Notes: generated from the sequence alone by a model not told the origin. A DNA stretch of 64,000 nt from UBA1926 sp002337215 (GCA_963973795.1 CAXBAF010000018.1:1-64000), one strand, 5' to 3'. Shown: positions 9,901 through 18,763, counted from the stretch's first letter. Numbers and translations: made by a program.

Positions 9901-10099
9901 CGAGCCGCTCGGTCTCCCGCACGCTCTGGGCACCCGCGAGCATCGCGATGATCAGCGCCGTCAGCACGGCCCGTGCGAGCGCCGCGGAGGCGCGCCGCCA
10001 CCGGCTCATCGATGAGAACCCCGTCAGCGCAACGGCGCACAGCGGCAACACCGCGAGCAGGGCCCAGAGCCAGGCGGGATGAGTAAACGAAATCCCCAT
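6992..10099 (-). CDS. Large membrane protein with VWA domain and amidotransferase-like segment (BatA-like)
   Basis: A 1035-aa protein. Two N-terminal helices (about residues 8-25 and 40-58), opening FTHPAWLWALLAVLPL, resemble the N-terminal aerotolerance/BatA region. A degenerate VWA-like region follows (VVDLSGSVRRFG, about 70). Next come a beta-rich part, a glutamine-amidotransferase-like stretch (about 340-440) and a full VWA domain whose MIDAS is DNSGSMS (about 470). A late helix (PLWPVLLGWTVVVFLLDVG) is followed by a charged, Ala/Arg/Lys-rich cytoplasmic tail. Such proteins are widespread in planctomycetes, and their role is unknown beyond presumed assembly or stress functions. It lies 51 nt downstream of the QPG-rich membrane gene and overlaps the methyltransferase by 8 nt, forming a three-gene unit. 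Confidence 0.85.
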   Translation of the reverse strand: MGISFTHPAWLWALLAVLPLCAVALTGFSSMSRWRRASAALARAVLTALIIAMLAGAQSVRETERLAVIGVVDLSGSVRRFGSFGPGGFEQSPDQQTDGPDAWARAYFADRLANRGPDDLFGLVVFDGRTATVATPSRAGVLDRSMSMLPIGGTDIAGALRHAAALIPTDAAGRLVLVSDGNATGADPIEVASLLGEGSGSNGAGIPIDVLGVDYEIGDEVIVERLDAPPSAAGGSTVPLRVQIRTTGDARGTLRLLREGEPVDISTDAGAGDDSDRIPSGGGRRVVYGPGRHVEILEVPLEDGRLSRFEVFFEPDRDPATGALVGDRAVDNNRAEAFTISPGESRVLLVDGVSAGASEGAGGVLPRTLVESGLGVEVVAPSGMPRDLLGFQAHDLIVLQNVPAEAMPQGSMDALVAYVRELGGGLVIVGGPDTLGAGGWRGSPLEPILPVKLDLPEKLVTPEAAIVLVLDNSGSMSRGVLGSSRSQQEVANESAARAIESLDPGDLVGVVSFNSVPSVIHELGPARDTAPIAEATRAIRSGGGTNLPPAMQIAREQLLAVDAKHKHIIVLSDGQSQNSGQLPGLARQIHDDGIRISSIAIGDGADLATLESVADEGRGAFYHVLNPGVLPNVFLKAVRVVRSPLVRERPFEPVVLQTGSPLTEGLGAVPRLGGLVLTQARPEPTITYAMATPDGEPVLAHWAVELGQVAVFTSDAHDWARRWLDWEGYRTLWARTARLMSRTTGGETGELSVMQSEGRLKIVYDATDESGEPIDLLRVPVTVYGPEGEPTRIRLRQTGPGRYSGEMSAGRAGNHIVIARPALGSTPLPPLLSGATVARNAEYARLATDRRTLERIADASGGRVLAYGEAVDLYDRSLVEPRRTRTPLWPVLLGWTVVVFLLDVGTRRIAWDRLLPERAADAEFARISSNAGVRLAALRGARTKQAGEARDAPMPSAAPLTDDDADRLRREAKAARHRAQAAEYRKKIEKAEPPAGGGSTPDKERPEPPKPAEEASGLLAAKRRARKRFEEGGDG

Positions 10100-10150
10100 G
10101 CGAGCGTGCCCCCGACCGCGTCCCGAGTTCGGGCGCGTCGGGTTCCGGTG

Positions 10151-12883
10151 TCAGCCGCCGTCCTTTTTCGGCGGATCGGTCTTCGATGGTTCGGGTGTCG
10201 CGTCCTTGCCGAGTTCCGCCGGTGCGCCGTCCGCTCCCGATTCGGCCGCGCGCTCGCGGATGTTCTTGAACACCTCACGCACGAGTTTTCGGTAGCGGGG
10301 GGGAACGCGCTGCTGCTCCACGGCCCGGTCGGCCGACTCCGCCGCCTCGCGGAGCGCCGCCGGCGTGCGCTCAGAACGGTCCACGCCATCGACCGGCTCG
10401 CCCTCGGGGTTGAACCACTCGCGGAGCGTCTGCTCGCGTTCGCCCGGCGTGGCGGAGTTCTCGTCGCGTGCATCGACCGTCTCGCCGGTCGCGTCGTAGG
10501 GACGGGGCCCACCGGCTCGCTGCGCATCGCGCTGCGCGAACCGCTCGGCGAGGTCTTCCAGCCGCTCGCGTTGCTCGGGTGATGCCTGATCGAGCAGTTC
10601 CTGAGCACGTTTGCGCATGTCGTCGGAGACCTCGCGCTGCTCGCGACGATCGCGCTGCGATTCGGCGAGCCGTTCGAGTTCGTCGGTCAGTTGATCGAGG
10701 CCCGGCTTCCCGCTCCCGGGCTGACGGCCAGGTTGCCCGTCGGGTTGCCCATCCGGCTGTTCATCCGGTTGGCCACTCGCTTGTTCGCCCGGCTGTCCGT
10801 CCGGCTGTCCGTCCGGCTGGCCGGTCGGCTGGCCGGTCGGTTGATCTCCTGGCGTGCCGTCCTGTGCGCCGGGCGACCGCTCGGCCGCTTCATCACCCGG
10901 TTGGGCGGTCTGCTCTCCGTCTTGCCCGCTCTCTTGCCCACCGGGCTGTTGGCCCGGTTGCTGGCCGGGCTGTTGTTCTGGCTGTTGGCCGGGCTGTTCA
11001 CCGGGCTGTTCACCGGGCTGGTTGCCGGGCTGGTTGCTGGGCTGGTTGCCCGGCTGATCACCCGGTTGCTCGGTTGGCTGTTCGCTTGGCTGCTGTCCTT
11101 CCGGCGTCTGACCATCGGGGTCCTGTCCGCCAGATTCCTGATCTTCTCGCCTTTGCGCATCGGGCGATTCGGACCGATCGCCGGGCTGCTGCTGCCCAGG
11201 CTCGGCAGCTTCACGCCGCTCACCCGACTCGCCCTGCTCGGATGGGGTTGTTTCCCGACCCTGCTCTGATTGCTCCCGACTCGTTCCCGGTTGTTCTGAT
11301 CCCGGCGGTGTTCCGGGTTGCGATTGGGGCTGCGTTTCCGAGTCCTGCTGGTTTCTGGGGTTCTCGCCGGTCGAATCGCCGGGCGTTTCACCGGTTGTGT
11401 CGTCGGTCTTGTCGCCTGTTTCGCCTTCACGAGGCTCGGGGGGCTGGTCGCGTTCGGTTCCGTCTCGGTTGGTCGGCGGGTTCTCGGGCGTCTCGGATGA
11501 AGGGTCGGTAGGGGGGGCAGTCGGGACGCTGGTTTGCTCGTCCGCCGGTTGCTCCGATTCGTTCCCGGTGTTGTCTCGCAGGTCGTCGGACGCGGCGTCG
11601 AGCGCGTCGCGCAGCCGTTCGATGTCATCTGTCGCCCGGTCTCGGCGTTCGTTCGCCCGTTCGTCTCGTGCGATCCGCTTGGCGAGCTCCTCGGCCGATG
11701 CGGGATCGACGCCCTCGCGTTCCAGCGCCTCGGCGACGCGCGACTCGTCGGTGAGATCGCCCACACGGTCGCGCAGCGCGTCGGTCATCGCCGAGTCCGC
11801 GTCCGAGCGCTCGTCGCGGGCGGCTTCGCGCCGGGCCGCCTCGTCGAGCGCGTCCGACAACCGCTCGAGGTCCCGCGCGATCCGCTCGCGGGCCTCCGGG
11901 GGCATGCCCTCGGCGTTCCGCATCAACTCCCGGGCCGCGTCGCGAGCGCGCGCGAGGTCCCCGCTCGAGAGCGCCTCGGCGAGCCGGGCGCTTTCCGGAG
12001 AGACATCCTCAGCCGCCGTCTCCCGGGCCGACCGGGCCGCGTCCGCGATGGCCTGGCTTGCGGTGTCCTCCGTTTCTTCCTCGTTGACTGACGCCGCACG
12101 CTCGAGTTCGCTCGCGGCTTCCGCGAGCGCGTCGTCGGGAGCGACTTCGCCGCGTTCCAGCCGATCGCGGATCGCCGTGAGTTCATCGGTGACGCGATCC
12201 CGGTCGGGGTTCACGCCGCCCGCGTCCAATGGCCCGTCTTCGTCTGGCTCGAGCGCCGCGATGGTCTCCCGCAGGGCCTCATCGGCATCGGCGATCGATT
12301 CGGGCGTCGCGAGCGCGACCGAGCGCGACCGATCCGGCTCGGGCATCGGGAGGAATGTCCAGCCCACCGACCCGAGCGCGAGACACGCGATCCCGATCCA
12401 CCAGCCGCGGTGCAGCGTCAGCGGGACGAGCCGATTGGCATGCACGCCGGTCGCCGCGGACTCGGCCTCGCCGAACAAGATGTTCACGAATGGGCGGGCG
12501 CGGGCGGGGTCCGCCTCTATTGGATTCTCGGCCGCGAGTTCGACCGCCGAGGTCAGCCGATCGTGCAGCCCCAGTACGTCGTCGGCGCGTCCGGCGCCGA
12601 CGCTCGGCGCGACGGCGCGACGCCATCCGATCGCGAGGCCGGCGATGGCGCTCAACACAGCGACGCCCCCGGCGATCCAGGGCGCCGGCGCGTGCCACGC
12701 GGGCAGCCGCGTCGTGATGATCATCGCGAGACCCGCCGCGGCGGATCCAGCACCGAACCCGATCGCACCGCACGTGAGCGCTCGCGAGAGTCGGATCCGG
12801 CTCGCGACCGACCGAGCGGCGTCGAGCGCACGTGTGGGCGTGCGCGCGGGGGTGGTCACAGGCTGTGTCGGCGACGTGGTCAT
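10151..12883 (-). CDS. Membrane protein with acidic coiled-coil region and QPG-rich low-complexity repeats
   Basis: A 910-aa protein with two N-terminal helices (about residues 38-57 and 67-87) and a third near 160-180. A long acidic, Ala/Arg/Glu-rich helical region (about 200-420) follows. Then come about 300 residues of low-complexity Gln/Pro/Gly/Glu/Asp sequence, with short units such as GQQP, GEQP, GNQP and DGQP (dense between 10700 and 11120). The C-terminal part is charged, with a conserved-looking end PPRYRKLVREVFKNIRERA. The N-terminal half resembles the DUF4175-like proteins found beside VWA membrane proteins in planctomycetes, an assignment made from general resemblance. It is first in the unit with the VWA protein. 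The repeats are probably an unstructured linker; their DNA is prone to slippage. Confidence 0.75.
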   Translation of the reverse strand: MTTSPTQPVTTPARTPTRALDAARSVASRIRLSRALTCGAIGFGAGSAAAGLAMIITTRLPAWHAPAPWIAGGVAVLSAIAGLAIGWRRAVAPSVGAGRADDVLGLHDRLTSAVELAAENPIEADPARARPFVNILFGEAESAATGVHANRLVPLTLHRGWWIGIACLALGSVGWTFLPMPEPDRSRSVALATPESIADADEALRETIAALEPDEDGPLDAGGVNPDRDRVTDELTAIRDRLERGEVAPDDALAEAASELERAASVNEEETEDTASQAIADAARSARETAAEDVSPESARLAEALSSGDLARARDAARELMRNAEGMPPEARERIARDLERLSDALDEAARREAARDERSDADSAMTDALRDRVGDLTDESRVAEALEREGVDPASAEELAKRIARDERANERRDRATDDIERLRDALDAASDDLRDNTGNESEQPADEQTSVPTAPPTDPSSETPENPPTNRDGTERDQPPEPREGETGDKTDDTTGETPGDSTGENPRNQQDSETQPQSQPGTPPGSEQPGTSREQSEQGRETTPSEQGESGERREAAEPGQQQPGDRSESPDAQRREDQESGGQDPDGQTPEGQQPSEQPTEQPGDQPGNQPSNQPGNQPGEQPGEQPGQQPEQQPGQQPGQQPGGQESGQDGEQTAQPGDEAAERSPGAQDGTPGDQPTGQPTGQPDGQPDGQPGEQASGQPDEQPDGQPDGQPGRQPGSGKPGLDQLTDELERLAESQRDRREQREVSDDMRKRAQELLDQASPEQRERLEDLAERFAQRDAQRAGGPRPYDATGETVDARDENSATPGEREQTLREWFNPEGEPVDGVDRSERTPAALREAAESADRAVEQQRVPPRYRKLVREVFKNIRERAAESGADGAPAELGKDATPEPSKTDPPKKDGG

Positions 12884-12953
12884 CCAACAGGATGGTACGG
12901 GAGACGGTCCACGGGGTTGCCCGTCGTCGATCTGTCCCCGCTAGGCTCTCGGC

Positions 12954-14042
<1,089 letters not shown>

Positions 14043-14096
14043 AGGTCGGTGGCGGTGGGCACATTCGGTTGGGTGCGGTAGAGCGGGGAGGCGCGT

Positions 14097-14606
14097 GTGA
14101 AGATCACGCTGATCGCGGCGGTGGCGAGCAACGGGGTGATCGGGCGCGACGGGGGGCTCCCGTGGCATCTGCCGGCGGACCTGCGTCGCTTTAAAGAGGT
14201 CACTCGCGGGCACCAGGTCGTCATGGGTCGCCGAACGTTCGAGAGCCTGCCCGGCCCGCTCCCGAAACGGCGAAACATTGTTGTCACCAGGCAGTCGGTG
14301 TATTCGGCTCGCGGGATCGATATCGCGCACTCCCTCGATGAGGCGATTGCGATGGCGGAATCGGCCGCGACGAGCTCTGATGAGACGCTGTTCATCCTCG
14401 GTGGCGCTGTGCTCTATGCCGCTGCTTTGCCGATCGCCGACCGGCTCGTCCTGACGATGGTCGATGCGGAAGTATCTGGTGACACGCGTTTTCCAGAATT
14501 TGATGAGGCGGAGTGGCGCGAGGTTTCGTCGGAGGCGCACGCCGCGGACGATGAGAACGATTATGCGTTCACCGTGCGGGTGCTCGAACGGGTCAGCGCG
14601 GTCTGA
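14097..14606 (+). CDS. folA: Dihydrofolate reductase
   Basis: A 169-aa protein of normal length that reduces dihydrofolate to tetrahydrofolate with NADPH. The N-terminus KITLIAAVASNGVIGRDGGLPWHLPADLRRFK shows the conserved Trp and catalytic acidic-site segment. Cofactor motifs are VVMGRRTFESL and the glycine-rich LFILGGAVLYAAALP. It starts at GTG 14097. It is probably co-transcribed with trpD. No thyA is seen nearby. Confidence 0.95.
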   Translation: MKITLIAAVASNGVIGRDGGLPWHLPADLRRFKEVTRGHQVVMGRRTFESLPGPLPKRRNIVVTRQSVYSARGIDIAHSLDEAIAMAESAATSSDETLFILGGAVLYAAALPIADRLVLTMVDAEVSGDTRFPEFDEAEWREVSSEAHAADDENDYAFTVRVLERVSAV

Positions 14607-14747
14607 GAACGAAATATTCAGAGCCCGAGATGGACCGATAACGCTGCAGATCGCGTCGGATCGGGTGTTTGCGCGGATCAGGTATACGAACGTTGCGCTA
14701 AAACGCCGTTACACAATGAATTTACGCAGATTCATGACCCAAATCTG

Positions 14748-14776
14748 TTGCACTCCGCTCTCGGCTGAAATATGCT
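14748..14776 (+). promoter_or_regulatory. Putative promoter of the first array gene
   Basis: TTGCAC (14748-14753), a 17-nt spacer and TATGCT (14771-14776) sit in the AT-richer 246-nt gap after folA. The start of transcription would be near 14783, giving a leader of about 70 nt that ends with GAGGAGAT before the ATG at 14853. Confidence 0.45.
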
Positions 14777-14852
14777 TCCGGCGTGGGAGTTCCACATGGT
14801 TTCCAACCGGGCGTGATTGCTTCGCCCCCGATATATCCCAGAGGAGATAGAT

Positions 14853-15407
14853 ATGAAGAACGCTGTTATTCTTACCGCTGTTGCCGGTCTCGCTGCTGCC
14901 GCCTCGGCCCAGAGCGCCCAGATCGAGTTCTCGGCTTCCGCCACCGAGATCAACGTTGGTGACACCGTCACCTTCACCGTGAGCGCTTCGTTCACCGGCC
15001 TGACCGCGACCGGCTACTACGGTGGCTTCCTCGGTTCGTTCCTCGCGAGCGACGCCGGCCTCGGCGACGCCAGCAACCTGACGAGCCTCATGTCTGGCGA
15101 AGGCACCGCCCCGGTCGCTTCCGGCGCTGACATCAACAACATCAACATCTTCAACAACGCCCTGCTCGGCACCGACGATCAGTCGATCGGTACCTTCTTC
15201 ACGTTCGACGTGACCGCCACCGCCGAGGGCGTCCTGTCCTACGACGCCGTGGGCGTTTCGTCGCTCTTCAACTCGGACTTCATCTTCGATCAGGCGATCG
15301 AAGTGAGCGCCAGCGTCCTGAGTGACTCGGTCAACATCGTCCCCGCCCCGGGCGCCGCCGCCCTCCTGGGCCTCGGTGGCCTCGTCGCCACCCGTCGTCG
15401 CCGCTAA
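14853..15407 (+). CDS. Exported array protein 1 with PEP-CTERM-like tail
   Basis: A 184-aa protein. The signal peptide is MKNAVILTAVAGLAAAASAQ, and ATG 14853 lies behind GAGGAGAT. The mature region has the features shared by all five array members: a DTVTFTVSASFTG strand, a YYGGFLGSF motif, a SLMSGEGT stretch, an NIFNNALLGTDD motif, an aromatic FTFDV strand, and SDSVNIVPAPG leading into the tail. The tail is VPAPG, a hydrophobic stretch with LLGLGGLVA, then TRRRR. This is the layout of PEP-CTERM proteins, which are anchored or processed by an exosortase; Ala replaces the usual Glu. Third positions are richer in T (GGT, GCT) than in the flanking genes, suggesting strong expression. Function unknown; a surface-matrix role is inferred. 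Confidence 0.85.
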   Translation: MKNAVILTAVAGLAAAASAQSAQIEFSASATEINVGDTVTFTVSASFTGLTATGYYGGFLGSFLASDAGLGDASNLTSLMSGEGTAPVASGADINNINIFNNALLGTDDQSIGTFFTFDVTATAEGVLSYDAVGVSSLFNSDFIFDQAIEVSASVLSDSVNIVPAPGAAALLGLGGLVATRRRR

Positions 15408-15436
15408 TCGGCTTCGGCTCGCAGATTTTCGATCAG

Positions 15437-15470
15437 GAAGCCCGGCCGAACTGGCCGGGCTTCTCTTTTT
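15437..15470 (+). terminator. Intrinsic terminator after array gene 1
   Basis: An 11-bp stem GAAGCCCGGCC/GGCCGGGCTTC with a 4-nt loop, followed by a T-rich tract (TCTCTTTTT), 30 nt after the stop codon. Confidence 0.85.
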
Positions 15471-15599
15471 GCTCCCGTATTCGGTCGCCATCGATTCCAG
15501 CCCGGGTCCCGCCTGGGGCGTTGTGAGTCGGGTCATAATACGAACAAAGCACGGAAATACGTTCCTGCAAGTATTTTGGCGAGAATACAGACTCTTTTG

Positions 15600-15627
15600 T
15601 TGCGATCTGCGTGGATGTCGGTACCAT
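15600..15627 (+). promoter_or_regulatory. Possible promoter of array gene 2
   Basis: TTGCGA (15600-15605), a 16-nt spacer and TACCAT (15622-15627). The match is moderate. The position between the gene 1 terminator and gene 2 supports a separate promoter for gene 2, but other hexamers nearby (for example around 15535) could serve. Confidence 0.3.
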
Positions 15628-15710
15628 GCGGATGTCGTGAATCACGGAAACGGGGCCTTGGTCAGCTCCGGAGACAAGACATTCCGTATCAAAGATTTGA
15701 GGAGATTCCC

Positions 15711-16268
15711 GTGAAGAACATTGTATTTCTCGCGATCGCTGGCCTTGCCGCCGGCGCCGCTGCTCAGGGCGTGACCCTGACATTCTCGGCCAACCAGTCC
15801 TCGGTCGACGTTGGCGATACCATCACCTGGACCGTCTCGGCTTCGTTCACTGGCTTCAGCGACCCGACCGCCTACTACGGTGGCTTCGTCGGCTCGTTCG
15901 ACGCCAGCGACAACGGCCTCGGTATGGCCGGCAACTTCATGAACATGATGAACGGCGAAGGTACTCCCCAGGCCGCCAACGGCGCCAGCGTCACCGCCCT
16001 GAACATCTTCAACGCCGCTCTGCTCGGCTCGGACGACCCGTCCAACCCGATCGACATCTTCTCGTTTGATGTCGTCACCGGTGCCCAGGGCGTCCTCTCG
16101 TACGGCCAGTCCGGCGTGCACAGCGTCTTCCCCGATGACGGTATCTTCTCGCTCGCCCAAGAATTCGCGGGCACCGCTGTCAGCGACAGCGTCAACATCG
16201 TCCCGGCCCCGGGCGTCGCCGCCCTCCTCGGCCTCGGTGGCCTCGTCGCCACCCGTCGTCGCCGCTAA
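15711..16268 (+). CDS. Exported array protein 2 with PEP-CTERM-like tail
   Basis: A 185-aa paralogue of protein 1. It starts at GTG 15711 behind GAGGAGATTCCC. The signal peptide is KNIVFLAIAGLAAGAAAQ. Family motifs are DTITWTVSASFTGF, AYYGGFVGSFDASDNGLG, NMMNGEGTPQAANGAS, NIFNAALLGSDDPSNP and SDSVNIVPAPG. The tail is nearly identical at the DNA level to that of gene 1, down to the CGTCGTCGCCGCTAA end. It has its own leader and its own terminator, so it is probably an independent transcription unit. Function unknown. Confidence 0.85.
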   Translation: MKNIVFLAIAGLAAGAAAQGVTLTFSANQSSVDVGDTITWTVSASFTGFSDPTAYYGGFVGSFDASDNGLGMAGNFMNMMNGEGTPQAANGASVTALNIFNAALLGSDDPSNPIDIFSFDVVTGAQGVLSYGQSGVHSVFPDDGIFSLAQEFAGTAVSDSVNIVPAPGVAALLGLGGLVATRRRR

Positions 16269-16307
16269 TTCTCGGCGAATCGACAGCTGAAAAGCGATAC
16301 ACATCGA

Positions 16308-16340
16308 CGCCCGTCCCGAAAGGGACGGGCGTTCTCTTTG
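16308..16340 (+). terminator. Intrinsic terminator after array gene 2
   Basis: A perfect 11-bp stem ACGCCCGTCCC/GGGACGGGCGT with a GAAA tetraloop, followed by TCTCTTT, 40 nt past the stop codon. Confidence 0.85.
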
Positions 16341-16826
16341 AACGGGGTCATTGGCGAGGTCTCGTTCCGCGGCGCATGCCAGACGACATCTCGGCGTTCA
16401 TCCGCCTGGATGACAGCAGAGACTCGCGGCTGAGGCGCCCAAGTGCCCAAGTGCCCACGCGATCATTGGTTGCGGCTCGACCTCGGACACCAGTGAACGC
16501 GACTGCAGACATGGTCCAATAGCCGGGCTCTCCACGCATCCGGGGGGTGCCGGCGTCGGCTTCTGCAGATTTTCGCTGAGAAACTGCAGGTGCTCTCAGG
16601 CATTCGCCGCCCCGACAGAAGCGTTGCTGGCGAAATATCGCGGGTTTGAGCACAATTGTTAGGTATATGGACGTAATTCGTTGAAAAAAACCACCTGATT
16701 TTGCCAGTTGGCTTGCAGAACTCAGACGGTGTGGCATGTTTGCGTGGGTCACGAATTCAGTCGTTCGCGACACAATCAGTTCATCGTGCAAATCTGCATA
16801 ACTGCAAATCTGTGAGGAGATCTCAA
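16341..16826. other. Long non-coding gap between array genes 2 and 3
   Basis: 486 nt with no convincing gene. A 147-codon minus-strand frame covers it but lacks a ribosome site and a protein-like composition. The gap holds a short direct repeat (AAGTGCCC twice, about 16440-16456) and an AT-rich patch at 16650-16700 (with TATATGG and a run of six A) that may carry the promoter of gene 3. The ribosome site TGAGGAGATCTCAA precedes ATG 16827. Confidence 0.5.
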
Positions 16827-17384
16827 ATGAAGAACATCGCCATCCTGTCCATCGCTGGTCTCGCCGCTGCTGCCTCCGCCCAGAGCGTCACCCTCCACTT
16901 CGACATCGACGGTGACCCGCTGACCGGCTCGGACGTCGTTGCCGACTCGGCCAGCTGGACCGTCTGGGCCAGCTTCACCGGCTTTGCCTCGGCTGACGCC
17001 TACTTCGGTGGCTTCGTCGGCTCGTTCGACGGTAACGGTGACGGTTCGGCCTCGAACCTCATGAACCTCATGGCCGGCGAAGGTACCGTCGCCGCCGCCG
17101 ACGGCGCCAGCATCGTGAACATCAACATGTTCAACAACGCCCTGCTCGGCACCGATGACACGGCCAACCCGCTCGCGATCTTCAGCTTCGACACCAGCGG
17201 CACCACCTCGGAGCTCAGCTACTCCGCGACCGGCGTCGCCTCGATGTTCGCCGACGGCAACATCTTCGGCACCCCGATCCCGACCGACTTCGTGGTCATC
17301 AGCGACCGCCTCGTCGTCCCGGCCCCCGGCGCCGCTGCCCTCCTGGGCCTCGGTGGTCTGGTCGCCACCCGTCGTCGCCGCTAA
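16827..17384 (+). CDS. Exported array protein 3 with PEP-CTERM-like tail
   Basis: A 185-aa paralogue. The signal peptide is MKNIAILSIAGLAAAASAQ, with ATG 16827 behind GAGGAGATCTCAA. Motifs are SASWTVWASFTGF, AYFGGFVGSF, NLMNLMAGEGT and NMFNNALLGTDD, then VPAPGAAALLGLGGLVATRRRR. It is the most divergent of the first three in its centre: it has an extra DIDGDPLTGSDV segment near residue 27 and a shorter, Gly-rich FDGNGDGSAS loop. It shares their GGT/GCT-leaning codon use. Function unknown. Confidence 0.85.
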   Translation: MKNIAILSIAGLAAAASAQSVTLHFDIDGDPLTGSDVVADSASWTVWASFTGFASADAYFGGFVGSFDGNGDGSASNLMNLMAGEGTVAAADGASIVNINMFNNALLGTDDTANPLAIFSFDTSGTTSELSYSATGVASMFADGNIFGTPIPTDFVVISDRLVVPAPGAAALLGLGGLVATRRRR

Positions 17385-17419
17385 TCCCGGCTGACCGACG
17401 AGCTTTCTGAGTATCTCTG

Positions 17420-17455
17420 CACCCGGGTCCCGTAAGGGGCCCGGGTGTTGTTTTT
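17420..17455 (+). terminator. Intrinsic terminator after array gene 3
   Basis: A 12-bp stem CACCCGGGTCCC/GGGGCCCGGGTG (one G-T pair) with loop GTAA, followed by TTGTTTTT. Confidence 0.85.
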
Positions 17456-17561
17456 GCGCTCATGGGGCCAAAATGCAAACGAAAGGTGTGAATTCTTCCC
17501 GTGATCCGGTAGCCTCGGGTCGGCCCTTCGACTCGACGGGGGACGACGAGGAGACAGGATC

Positions 17562-18137
17562 ATGGCACGCATGACACACGCATCGATTGTGCTCGCCGCG
17601 GTGAGCGGCCTGGCCGCGGTCGCGTCGGCCCAGGGCGTCACCCTCTATTTCCGCGCCGATGCCTCCGATCCCTCGATCGGCGACACGCTGCAGTGGACCG
17701 TCGCGGCGGAGTTCACGGGCTATTCCGATCCGACGGCGTACTTCGGCGGGTTCGTCGGGTCGTTCGTCGCGTCCGACAACTCGCTCGGCACCGCGAGCAA
17801 CTTCCAGAACCTGCTGTCCGGCGAGGGCACGCCCCAGGCCGCCAACGGGGCGAGCGTCGAGGGCGTCAATATCTTCAACGCCGCGTTGCTCGGAACGGAT
17901 GATCAGGCGAACCCGATCGACATCTTCACATTCGATGTATCGTGGAACGCCTTCGGGTTCCTGTCATACGACGCCATCGGATTGACGACCGTCTTCCCCA
18001 ACGATGGGGTCCTGACGCTGGGCGACGAGTTCACGAACTTCAATGTGGTGAGCGACCGGGTCGGCTTCCCGACGCCGGGCGCGGGGATGGGGATCGCCCT
18101 GGGCGGGCTGATGGTGGCACGCCGTCGGCGGGGCTGA
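17562..18137 (+). CDS. Exported array protein 4 with PEP-CTERM-like tail
   Basis: A 191-aa paralogue. The signal peptide runs MARMTHASIVLAAVSGLAAV to ASAQ, with GAGGAGACAGGATC before ATG 17562. It keeps DTLQWTVAAEFTGYSDPTAYFGG, a GEGTPQAANGAS stretch closest to protein 2, NIFNAALLGTDDQANP and SDRVGF. The tail differs: PTPGAGMGIALGGLMVARRRRG, lacking the LLGLGG signature and with one residue after the arginines. Codon use is ordinary for the genome (GGC/GCG-rich), unlike genes 1-3. Only 38 nt separate it from gene 5 and no terminator is seen, so these two are probably one transcript. Confidence 0.85.
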   Translation: MARMTHASIVLAAVSGLAAVASAQGVTLYFRADASDPSIGDTLQWTVAAEFTGYSDPTAYFGGFVGSFVASDNSLGTASNFQNLLSGEGTPQAANGASVEGVNIFNAALLGTDDQANPIDIFTFDVSWNAFGFLSYDAIGLTTVFPNDGVLTLGDEFTNFNVVSDRVGFPTPGAGMGIALGGLMVARRRRG

Positions 18138-18175
18138 CGACTCGCCCCGGGTCTGGGTCCGAGAGGAGGATCGGG

Positions 18176-18763
18176 ATGAACGGAACACGGTCGGTCACGC
18201 TGAGTGCCCTCGCCGGGCTTGCCTGGTCCGCGAGCGCGCAGTCCGCGACGCTCTACTTCAGCGTCGATCAGACGCGGATCCATGACGCGGCCCCGACGCT
18301 CCTCACCTGGACGGTTTCGATTGGCTTCACGGGCTTCGGCGATCCATCGGCGTATGTCGGCGGATTCGCCGGCGAGTTCTTCGGAATCGGCATCATGACC
18401 GGGGCCGGGGCGCACGAGATCGTGGGCATTTCCAACCTCATGAACGGGCAGGCCCTGTCCCCGTTCGTTGACGGGGCCCTCGTCGGGGATGTCAACATCT
18501 TCAACGCCGCGGTGCTCGGGACAGCCCAGGCGGGCAACCCGCTGGACATCTTCGAGATCCGGGTGATGACCGCCGGCATCGAACCGATCTCGTTCATGGG
18601 TGGGGGCACGGTCACCATCTTCCCCGACGACTCGATCCTGACGCCCCCGGTCCTGTTCGACGATTTCGAGGTCATCAGCGACCGGGTGATCTTCCCCGCG
18701 CCCGGCGCGGCGGGGGTGCTCGCGTGCGGCGCGGTCTGGACGGCGCGGCGACGCCGATCGTGA
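18176..18763 (+). CDS. Exported array protein 5 with degenerate PEP-CTERM-like tail
   Basis: A 195-aa paralogue, the most diverged of the five. The signal peptide is short (MNGTRSVTLSALAGLAWSASAQ), behind GAGAGGAGGATCGGG. It retains LLTWTVSIGFTGFGDPSAYVGGF, SNLMNGQA in place of GEGT, NIFNAAVLGTAQAGNP, TIFPDDSI and VISDRVIF. The tail is PAPGAAGVLACGAVWTARRRRS: a Cys-Gly-Ala core replaces LLGLGG. It may be under relaxed selection or differently sorted. Codon use is ordinary. Function unknown. Confidence 0.8.
   Translation: MNGTRSVTLSALAGLAWSASAQSATLYFSVDQTRIHDAAPTLLTWTVSIGFTGFGDPSAYVGGFAGEFFGIGIMTGAGAHEIVGISNLMNGQALSPFVDGALVGDVNIFNAAVLGTAQAGNPLDIFEIRVMTAGIEPISFMGGGTVTIFPDDSILTPPVLFDDFEVISDRVIFPAPGAAGVLACGAVWTARRRRS

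Noticed and set aside
7655..10015. 786-codon plus-strand frame opposite the VWA gene
   Set aside because: Arg/His/Asp/Pro-rich, without motifs or ribosome site; the opposite strand encodes a clear VWA protein.
16348..16791. 147-codon minus-strand frame between array genes 2 and 3
   Set aside because: No ribosome site and no recognisable motif; it runs into the gene 2 terminator side and covers the probable promoter of gene 3.
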